This document shows, piece by piece, positions 1 to 4,985 of a DNA stretch of 8,049 nt. The stretch spans positions 1,282-9,330 of the forward strand of contig JAUJNJ010000130.1 of the NCBI GenBank assembly GCA_030448225.1, written 5' to 3'. The stretch is from Phycisphaerae bacterium (GTDB taxonomy: Bacteria > Planctomycetota > Phycisphaerae > Tepidisphaerales > Tepidisphaeraceae). Under the pieces are notes generated by a model. The model did not search any database, had not been told where the DNA came from, and saw only the letters and a program-made list of their open reading frames with translations. The position numbers were made by a program, and so were the translations under genes. The stretch's first letter is position 1; each line of letters starts with the position of its first letter.

Positions 1-70
1 CTGACTCCTGACTCCTGACTCCTGACCCCTGACCCCTGACCCCCGACCCCCGACCCCTCACCACCTCCCC
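1..70. repeat. 7-bp tandem repeat (CTGACTC / CTGACCC / CCGACCC)
   Basis: Eight consecutive heptamers fill positions 1-56: three CTGACTC, three CTGACCC and two CCGACCC. Two more diverged units (CTCACCA, CCTCCCC) keep the 7-bp phase up to position 70, directly before the ATG at 71. The change from one variant to the next along the array suggests slippage plus point mutation. The array probably continues left of the window. It leaves no purine-rich ribosome binding site in front of the permease. Confidence 0.9.
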
Positions 71-964
71 ATGTACCGCACCTTCGTCATCCTGCGTCAC
101 ACGTTCACCGAGTCGGTCGTCCAGCCGATCTACTCGCTGTTGATCGCGCTGGGGGCCGGCATCCTCATCGTGTTCGGCACGTTGCCGTTCTTCACGCTCG
201 GCGAGGACACGGTGATGTACAAGTCCGTGGCGCTGGACGTGATCCTGCTGCTCGTGCTGATCTCCACGCTGTTCGCCACGAGCCGCTCGATCTACGACGA
301 GATCGAGGACCGCACGATGCTCACGCTCATGAGCAAGCCGGTGCGGCGGTGGGAGGTGCTGCTGGGCAAGTACCTCGGCATCATCACCGCGGCGCTGCTG
401 GCCGTGGCGATCCTGGGCGGCATCCTGATCCTGGCGACGTACCTGCGCATCCCCACCGACTACCAGTTCCGCACGCGCACGCTCGACGACCGCGAGATCA
501 AGCAACTCTGGGACTACCGCCGGATGCACATCTCCGGGCTGATCCCGAGCCTGGCGCTGCTCTGGATGCAGGTGAGCGTGCTGGCGGCGATCGGGGTGGC
601 GCTGTCGACGCGGTTCTCGCTCGTGGTGAACCTGCCCGCGGTCATCCTGATCTACATCGCGGGAAACCTGACGCGCTTCCTCTACCCGCTCGACGGCCGC
701 GGCCCGATCACGCGGGCGCTGGCGTGGGTCGTCAGCACGATCCTGCCGTACCTGGCCGTGTTCGACCAGCGCGACAAGACGGTCTACCAGAAGATCTCCC
801 TGCCGTTCACCGAGTTCGAGGACGCCGCCAACTCGGTCACGCTCCCGACGATCTGGGCCCTGGTCGGCCTCGCGGGCCTCTACGCCGTCTGCTACGCCAC
901 CTTCGCCCTCGCCGCCGGCCTCTGGTCGTTCCGCACCCGCGAGCTGGGCGGGGCCGAAGGGTGA
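71..964 (+). CDS. ABC-2 type transporter permease
   Basis: A 297-residue integral membrane protein, likely the permease subunit of an ABC-2 type exporter in the cytoplasmic membrane. Hydrophobic segments lie near residues 19-42, 52-70, 100-124, 155-179, 184-199, 215-231 and 257-285. Between the second and third is the cytosolic signature of ABC-2 permeases: acidic residues, then R-T-M-L-T-L-M-S-K-P-V-R-R and L-L-G-K-Y-L-G (about 76-103). A charged stretch at about 130-155 and another at about 232-256 are likely extramembrane loops. No nucleotide-binding domain is present, so the ATPase should be a separate gene, most plausibly upstream on the same strand outside the window. The substrate cannot be told from the sequence. 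The ATG at 71 is the first in the frame; it lacks a Shine-Dalgarno sequence because a heptamer array abuts it. No other gene lies downstream on this strand for more than 1.7 kb. Confidence 0.88.
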   Translation: MYRTFVILRHTFTESVVQPIYSLLIALGAGILIVFGTLPFFTLGEDTVMYKSVALDVILLLVLISTLFATSRSIYDEIEDRTMLTLMSKPVRRWEVLLGKYLGIITAALLAVAILGGILILATYLRIPTDYQFRTRTLDDREIKQLWDYRRMHISGLIPSLALLWMQVSVLAAIGVALSTRFSLVVNLPAVILIYIAGNLTRFLYPLDGRGPITRALAWVVSTILPYLAVFDQRDKTVYQKISLPFTEFEDAANSVTLPTIWALVGLAGLYAVCYATFALAAGLWSFRTRELGGAEG

Positions 965-973
965 GGAGTGGTT

Positions 974-1005
974 GGGTGGTGGCGGGGTGGGGTGGTGGAG
1001 TAGGG
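974..1005 (+). other. G-rich run with possible G-quadruplex potential
   Basis: Just after the permease stop, four runs of three or more G occur at 974-976, 984-987, 989-992 and 1003-1005, with loops of 7, 1 and 10 bases. The last loop is longer than the usual rule allows, so this is a weak candidate. It may simply be another skewed, repeat-like stretch of the spacer. Confidence 0.25.
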
Positions 1006-1047
1006 CTTTATCGCGCCACGCGGGCGGGACAGCACCGGCGTCTTGTC

Positions 1048-1088
1048 CCCTCGCCCCTGTACTCAGGGGAGAGGGTTAGGGTGAGGGG
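1048..1088 (+). repeat. REP-like palindromic repeat, copy A
   Basis: The stem arms CCCTCGCCCC (1048-1057) and GGGGAGAGGG (1066-1075) pair at 9 of 10 positions around an 8-base loop containing GTAC. A 3-base spacer and GGGTGAGGGGC-type tail follow. A second copy with identical layout lies at 3634-3676 in the same orientation. Both copies sit about 85-130 bp after the stop of a plus-strand gene, so they could act as 3' end or terminator-like hairpins, but no T-run follows. As I recall, similar C/G-rich palindromes are dispersed in many high-GC bacterial genomes. Confidence 0.75.
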
Positions 1089-1114
1089 CTTCTCGTGGTG
1101 GACGTGGGGGGGAA

Positions 1115-1302
1115 AACGTCCAACGTCCAACGCGTCCAACCTCCAACCTCCAACCTCCAACCTCCAACCTCCAACCTCCAACCTCCAACCTCCAACCTCC
1201 AACCTCCAACCTCCAACCTCCAACCCAACCTCCAACGTCGGACGCGTGACGCGTGACCCTCTTCGTTCGACGTTGGACGCTGAGCGTCGGACGTTGGACG
1301 TT
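1115..1302. repeat. CTCCAAC heptamer array enclosed by 19-bp inverted repeats
   Basis: Twelve perfect CTCCAAC units run from 1141 to 1224, followed by a shortened unit (CCAAC, 1225-1229) and one more full unit (1230-1236). Diverged GTCCAAC units precede it (1118-1140), and two GCGTGAC heptamers (about 1243-1256) and GTTGGAC/GTCGGAC units follow. The outer ends, 1115-1133 and 1284-1302, are inverted repeats matching at 18 of 19 positions, so the array could fold as a stem with a large loop. It lies in the convergent spacer between the permease and the oxidoreductase. Any reading frame through it gives only low-complexity peptide and should not be called a gene. Confidence 0.92.
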
Positions 1303-1337
1303 CGCCTTCCATTCCCCCGCAACGCCTCACCTGCCCC

Positions 1338-1910
1338 CTACGTTCCCTTTCGCGTCTTGCCGCTCGCGCGCTCGCCGGGGATCGCGTCGATCATCGCCAT
1401 CAGCACGGCGGTCGTCCGGGCGCCGCCGGGGCGGGGCTGGTCGGCGCCCGGCGATGCACTGGCCTGGAAGTGCCGCGAGGGCCAGGTAGAGCACGATCTT
1501 CGGCAGCTTCCAGCACCTCCTTCGCCTCGCCCTTGGGGCCGAAGTTGCGGTACAGGACTGGGCCCTTGGGCGTGTAGACCTCCAGCGCGCCGGGCGTCGC
1601 CGTGGACGCGGCAGAGCGTGCCCTGTTGCTGGGGCGCCTGGTTCATCGCCCAACTCGTCGACAGCTCGACCGACTTCTCCCTCGAACCGCAGCAGCGCGA
1701 ACCCCGCGTCCCGACGTCGAACGCCGGCCCGTCGCCTCGGCCGCCTGCCGCCCGAACCGCTGCGGCAGCACGGCGAACGCCGTCCAGCGGGCGGCTGGCC
1801 CAGAGGTGCCACGCGAGGTCGAGGACACCTGGAGCCGGTGTCGATCATCGCCGCCGCCCGACTTCTCGCGGCTCGCCGTACCACCCCGGTGCCGGCGGGG
1901 ATGCCGCGTG
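1338..1910 (-). pseudogene. C-terminal half of the Gfo/Idh/MocA oxidoreductase, frame-disrupted
   Basis: This is the rest of the gene that begins at 2378. Family-like peptide fragments follow in the right order but switch frame about ten times. Examples are AMIDTG (1833-1850), VLDLAWHLWASRP (about 1788-1826), WTAFAVLPQRFGRQAAEATG (about 1727-1786), KSVELSTSWAMNQAPQQQGT (about 1628-1685), YTPKGPVLYRNFGPKGEAKE (about 1520-1576), KLPKIVLY (about 1490-1512) and VLMAMIDAI (about 1384-1410). The last fragment ends at TAG (1338-1340), giving a total length equal to about 347 codons, normal for the family. AMIDTG followed by a VLDLAWHL-like stretch is typical of the C-terminal domain of this family. 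Fragments keep their sense between breaks, which fits recent indels or sequencing error better than long decay. As written in this sequence, no full-length protein can be made. Confidence 0.8.
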
Positions 1911-2378
1911 CATCCACGACGCGGGGGCGTGGTAGGGCTCGCCGGCGTACCCCTGGGCGATCGCCGGGTGCGCCGCCTGCTCGGCGCCGCCGAAGCGGCG
2001 CTGCGCCGCGTAGAGCAGCACCTTCCCCGCCCGCTCGGCCGCCGCCGCGAGCTTCCGCGCCTCCCCGCCGTCGAGCGTGGGGGGCGTCTCAATCAGCACG
2101 TGCTTGTCGGCCTTGAGGGCCCGCAGCGCGATCGGCGCGTGGAGGTGGTTCGGCAGGCAGATGCTGACGGCCTCGATCGCGTCGTCGTCGAGCACCGCCC
2201 CGGCGTCGGCGTGCTCGGCGGCGGTCGGCGCGAACTGGTGGATGAGCGTCTTGCGCCGCGACGGGATCAGGTCGGCCACCGCGCCGAGCTGGAACCCGCC
2301 GGCCGCCTTGTACCCCTCCGCGTGCTTCAGACCGGGCCAGCCGGCGCCGATGATGCCTACCCGAATGCCTTGCGCCAT
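1845..2378 (-). CDS. Gfo/Idh/MocA family oxidoreductase, N-terminal NAD(P)-binding part
   Basis: The open frame encodes 177 residues, of which about the first 156 are genuine. The Rossmann motif G-I-I-G-A-G-W-P-G is at residues 8-16. The typical stretch ICLPNHLHAPIALRALKADK is at 73-92, followed by HVLIETPP (93-100), where the family normally has E-K-P. The lysine that helps bind cofactor and substrate in characterised members is thus threonine (98) here. The frame leaves the family sequence after ASWM (residue 156, near 1911) and stops at 1845; the C-terminal half continues in other frames down to 1338. Members are cytosolic NAD(P)-dependent dehydrogenases acting mainly on sugars or cyclitols; the substrate here is unknown. 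The start is supported by GGAGG nine bases upstream and a promoter-like pair. The gene is divergent from the DUF1444 gene. Confidence 0.85.
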   Translation of the reverse strand: MAQGIRVGIIGAGWPGLKHAEGYKAAGGFQLGAVADLIPSRRKTLIHQFAPTAAEHADAGAVLDDDAIEAVSICLPNHLHAPIALRALKADKHVLIETPPTLDGGEARKLAAAAERAGKVLLYAAQRRFGGAEQAAHPAIAQGYAGEPYHAPASWMHAASPPAPGWYGEPREVGRRR

Positions 2379-2387
2379 GCCCGAGAA

Positions 2388-2392
2388 CCTCC
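2388..2392 (-). promoter_or_regulatory. Shine-Dalgarno sequence of the oxidoreductase
   Basis: On the minus strand GGAGG lies nine bases before the ATG at 2378-2376. It fixes the start of the oxidoreductase. It is the only clear ribosome binding site seen in the window, because the permease and DUF1444 starts lack one. Confidence 0.75.
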
Positions 2393-2408
2393 GGTTGGTG
2401 GGGCGGGT

Positions 2409-2437
2409 GTTATAGCGCGGCCGGTGGGGCGTTGCAA
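2409..2437 (-). promoter_or_regulatory. Sigma70-like promoter for the oxidoreductase
   Basis: On the minus strand TTGCAA (2437-2432, 4 of 6 to TTGACA) and TATAAC (2414-2409, 5 of 6 to TATAAT) are separated by exactly 17 bp. Transcription would begin near 2402, leaving a short leader of about 24 bases that contains the GGAGG site. This is inferred from consensus only. Confidence 0.5.
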
Positions 2438-2476
2438 ACGGCGGGCGATCGACGGTGACCCGGCGAACGAATCAGA

Positions 2477-2654
2477 ATTGAACCACGGAGACACGGAGAC
2501 ACGGAGGGGAGACAGAGGCGAAGACGCAAAACGAAGGATCGAGGATTCACGAAAGCGTCGGCGCCGGGGTGCCAATCCCATTTCCTCTGTCTCCAAGAGT
2601 TCACGATTCGTCTTCTCCTCCTACCTCCGTGTCTCCGTGTCTCCGTGGTTCAAT
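2477..2654. repeat. MITE-like element with perfect 31-bp inverted ends
   Basis: Positions 2477-2507 and 2624-2654 are perfect reverse complements over 31 bp. Each arm is built of 8-bp units (ACACGGAG type), starting with ATTGAACCACGGAG. A nested pair of 11-bp arms (2508-2518 and 2584-2594, GGAGACAGAGG) lies directly inside, so the 178-bp element can form a layered hairpin with a central segment of about 65 bp. No transposase is present. As I recall, CACGGAGACACGGAG-type inverted repeats recur between genes in planctomycetes and other environmental bacteria and give false peptides of the NHGDTE type. It lies between two divergent genes but outside both predicted core promoters. Confidence 0.9.
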
Positions 2655-2693
2655 CTTCCGCCAAGCCCGTCACAAGCGCGCGGACAACCGGCA

Positions 2694-2722
2694 TGGCCAG
2701 CGCGGCGCGGCGGGCATATGAT
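2694..2722 (+). promoter_or_regulatory. Promoter of the DUF1444 gene, predicted leaderless transcript
   Basis: TGGCCA (2694-2699, 4 of 6 to TTGACA) and TATGAT (2717-2722, 5 of 6 to TATAAT) are spaced by 17 bp. The expected start of transcription, about seven bases after the -10 box, falls on or next to the ATG at 2730. No Shine-Dalgarno sequence precedes that ATG. Together these suggest a leaderless mRNA. The alternative ATG at 2718 lies inside the -10 box and is therefore an unlikely start. Confidence 0.5.
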
Positions 2723-2729
2723 TTCCGGA

Positions 2730-3506
2730 ATGGACACCCCGTCCCGCGAAGCGTTCGTCGAGCAGGTGCTGGCGGTGGTGGCCGGCCGCTTCCCCCTCGT
2801 GAAGATCGCCGAGGGGGACGAGCCGTTCTCGATGCGGGTCAACGGCAACCTCGCCTCGCTGGAGAACCTCTACCGCGTCGCGCTGCTCAGCCCGGAGAAC
2901 GCCACGCACCACATCGAGCGGTGGGTCGTGGAGCTGATCCGCGCCGGCGAGGGCACGCCCGACCGCGGCGGCTCGTTCGACGAGCTGCGCGACCGCATCA
3001 TGCCGATCATCATGGCCGAGGAACGCGCGACCGACTCGTCCACCGTCAGCCAGCCGCTGGTGACCGGGCTGTGCGTCGGCTACGCGATCGACGGCGACCG
3101 CACGATCGCGCACATCCCCAAGGCGCAGTTCGACGAGTGGGGCGTCACGCTCGACGACCTCCACGACGCGGCGATCGAGAACCTCCAGTCGCGCAGCGAG
3201 CAGATGAAGGCCGACGCTCTGCAGGACGAGGACGGGCAGGTCTACATGATCATCTTCCAGACGCTCGACGGCTACGACGCCAGCCGGGTCATGCTCCCGA
3301 CGCTGCACGACCGCCTGAGCGAGTACCTCGGCAGCCCGTTCTCCGCCGCCATCCCCAGCCGCGACGTGCTGCTCTGCTTCCGCAACGACGGCGTGACCGT
3401 CGAGCGCCTCCGCGAACAGATCAAGGCCGACCACGCCCGCCTGCCCCACGGCATCACCGACCACCTGCTGCTGGTGACGCCGGATGGCATCGCGCCGCGG
3501 GATTAA
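2730..3506 (+). CDS. DUF1444 (YtpQ-like) family protein
   Basis: A 258-residue soluble protein without signal peptide or membrane segment. It matches what I recall of the DUF1444 family (Bacillus YtpQ): a central V-G-Y-A-I-D-G-D stretch (116-123), then L-D-G-Y-D-A-S-R-V-M-L (179-189) and A-I-P-S-R-D-V-L-L-C-F (207-217), corresponding to the N-D-G-Y-D-A-S-R and V-P-H-Q-D-V-L blocks of YtpQ. Length is also close to the family's (about 260-270). The function of the family is unknown and no catalytic motif stands out. I chose the ATG at 2730 because a promoter-like pair places transcription start there; an in-frame ATG at 2718 would add four residues. The frame also runs open upstream, but that part is antisense to the oxidoreductase and repeats. 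The gene is monocistronic, divergent from the oxidoreductase and convergent with addA. The sequence is clean, unlike its disrupted neighbours. Confidence 0.85.
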   Translation: MDTPSREAFVEQVLAVVAGRFPLVKIAEGDEPFSMRVNGNLASLENLYRVALLSPENATHHIERWVVELIRAGEGTPDRGGSFDELRDRIMPIIMAEERATDSSTVSQPLVTGLCVGYAIDGDRTIAHIPKAQFDEWGVTLDDLHDAAIENLQSRSEQMKADALQDEDGQVYMIIFQTLDGYDASRVMLPTLHDRLSEYLGSPFSAAIPSRDVLLCFRNDGVTVERLREQIKADHARLPHGITDHLLLVTPDGIAPRD

Positions 3507-3516
3507 GGTGCGTTGC

Positions 3517-3600
3517 GGCGGCACGGACGCGCGGAGGCGCGCAGGCACGCAGGACGCGCGGCCACGGAGGCACGCGGGCACAGAGGCACGCGCGGGCACG
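3517..3600. repeat. Degenerate GGAGGCACG-type repeat region
   Basis: After the DUF1444 stop there is a run of imperfect purine-rich units such as GCGGAGGCGCGCAGGCACGC, CCACGGAGGCACGCGGGCAC and AGAGGCACGCGCGGGCAC, with roughly 8-12 bp spacing. The unit CCACGGAGGCAC resembles the CCACGGAGACAC unit in the arms of the element at 2477-2654, so it may be a decayed relative. No coding sequence is credible here. Confidence 0.5.
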
Positions 3601-3633
3601 TACGGTTCCTAACATTTCGCGAAACTGCGACCT

Positions 3634-3676
3634 CCCTCTCCCCAGTACGCGGGGGAGAGGGCACGGGAGAGGGGCT
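3634..3676 (+). repeat. REP-like palindromic repeat, copy B
   Basis: Perfect 10-bp arms CCCTCTCCCC (3634-3643) and GGGGAGAGGG (3652-3661) flank an 8-base loop containing GTAC. A 3-base spacer and GGGAGAGGGGC-type tail follow. The layout is base-for-base that of copy A at 1048-1088 and the orientation is the same. It lies 128 bp after the DUF1444 stop. Confidence 0.8.
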
Positions 3677-3923
3677 CGCGCAACGGGCGCGGCACGCCCA
3701 GGAGCGTTCGTCGCGTGAGTCGCGCTACCACTCGATCTGATATGTAGTCGTTCGGATCTCCGCGCCGGAAAGGCGTGGCGGGCGCCTGCGGTTTGGCCGC
3801 CTGAGCGAGCCGAGCCCCCGCGGCCAGCCAACCGATTCCATCTGAGGCGAAGGTTGCGGTTTGTGCCCACGCCCGATCACCCGTTGCCGAGTGCCACTCT
3901 CGCGGTGTCGTGTAATCCGGTGG
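3677..3923. other. Gene-free part of the convergent spacer
   Basis: I see no credible gene, RNA or tandem repeat here. Open frames on both strands give arginine/proline-rich peptides with no family resemblance. A decayed coding remnant is possible but not supported. Confidence 0.5.
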
Positions 3924-4003
3924 GGAGCGGTAGCGACCCGAGGGATCTCGGGCCGGCTTGAAGCGCACCCTCTGGGCCCGAGATCCCTCGTCGCTATCGC
4001 TCC
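3924..4003. terminator. Long hairpin between convergent genes, possible bidirectional terminator
   Basis: Inner arms 3939-3954 (CGAGGGATCTCGGGCC) and 3975-3990 pair perfectly over 16 bp around a 20-base loop. Outer arms 3924-3936 and 3991-4003 add 13 pairs, one of them G-U, with a two-base bulge (CC, 3937-3938) between. It lies about 420 bp after the DUF1444 stop and about 85 bp after the addA stop on the minus strand, where a bidirectional terminator would fit. No T-run follows on either strand, so it may instead be a dispersed palindromic repeat. Confidence 0.6.
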
Positions 4004-4088
4004 TCGGGATGACGGTCTGCGCACGTTCCAGATGACTTGAAACGTCAACCGAACTCTCGGGTACCTTCCGCGAGCGCCGGCTGCGGCC

Positions 4089-4985
4089 TTACAGATCCAG
4101 TCGGTGCACCACCCGCACCAAGGAACGCCACCAGCTGCCGCCGTCACCGGCTTCCCGTCATCGCCTGCACCGCGTCCGGCGTACGCGTTGAGTTGCGATC
4201 GGTACGCCTTCTCGCGGGCGGGCCAGCGTCTTCCGCGGACACGCGGTCGGTCTTGTAATCGACGATAATTGACCCGGCGTCGTCCACCACGGTAAAGATC
4301 AGGCCGTCCGCAGCATCACGCGGTCAGGCGGATCGGCCGACGCAGGCGCTGCGTCGGCCGGCAGGGCGGCGGCGTGGATCGGCACTTCCCGGCGCGCTTC
4401 TTGCCCTTCGACCGGAACGAACTGCCCGACCTCGCTCACGGCGAGCCAGGCGACGCTGTCGACGTCGATGCAGCAGACCCGTCGTCATCGTGCCGATGCC
4501 GACGAGTTCCTCGATCTGCGGCCGCACGTCGGCCACATCGCACGACCGGCGGAAGTCGGGGTGTTCGAGCAGCAGGTGCGTCGCCGTGCCGTTTCGTCGC
4601 CGCGGAGCGCGCCACGTCGGCCGACAGGAACCGCGGCAGCGCGAGCGAGCCGCCCACGCCGCCGGCCGCGGCGCGACCCATCGCGCGTCGCCGAGGACGA
4701 CGGCTCGTCGGCGGCGGGTGCAGCCCCCGTCGTCGGACCGCCGCGCGGGTGACCTGCTGCCGCGATAGGCCACGGCCACCGGCATGCAGCATGTCGCCGG
4801 CGTCGACGACCCTTTCACCGATAGGCAGGGCGCTGGCGTCGGCACGTCGCGCGCCCGACGGCCCATCACCGATCGACGCGGCCGCCGCCGGCGATATGTC
4901 GTTCGACGATGACTCGTCAACGATTGGCGACCGCCGTGCCCGTGATGTCGCGCGGAACGATGGCGTCGTCGCTCGCCGCGCGCGG
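4089..4985 (-). pseudogene. addA: AddA nuclease (PD-(D/E)XK) domain, frame-disrupted
   Basis: This is the 3' end of the helicase gene, scattered over three frames with about eight switches. Recognisable AddA pieces appear in order: LALPRFLSADVA (about 4611-4646), GTATHLLLEHPDFRRSCDVA (about 4536-4595), IDVDSVAWLAVSEVGQF (about 4419-4469), DGLIFTVVDDAGSIIVDYKTDR (as two motifs, D-G-L-I-F at 4294-4308 and D-Y-K-T-D-R at 4243-4260), EKAYRSQLNAYAG (about 4175-4213) and VVHRLDL ending at TAA (4089-4091). D-G-L-I followed sixteen codons later by D-Y-K is the catalytic core of the AddA/RecB nuclease, and Y-R-x-Q-L-x-x-Y is its downstream motif IV-like block. The catalytic residues are thus preserved although the frame is not. 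The segment 4650-4985 is hard to assign to any frame. If the sequence is correct, the helicase would lack its nuclease. Confidence 0.8.

Noticed and set aside
1115..1302. CRISPR array
   Set aside because: Units are 7 bp and contiguous, with no spacers and no cas genes.
1008..1330. Repetitive LEVGGWR peptide frames on the minus strand
   Set aside because: They are translations of the CTCCAAC array; a 7-bp period gives a 7-residue repeat in every open frame.
349..1935. Long plus-strand open frame of 528 codons
   Set aside because: It starts inside the permease in another frame, then runs through the heptamer array and antisense to the oxidoreductase. The peptide is Pro/Arg/His-rich and includes repeat-coded NLQPPTS blocks; it is a high-GC shadow.
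1602..2717. Upstream extension of the DUF1444 frame (to 634 codons)
   Set aside because: This part is antisense to the oxidoreductase and reads through the 31-bp inverted repeat element. Only the part from 2730 resembles a protein family.
3725..4147. Possible small minus-strand gene in the convergent spacer
   Set aside because: It begins in the broken end of addA, runs through the hairpin at 3924-4003 and has no family resemblance or ribosome binding site.
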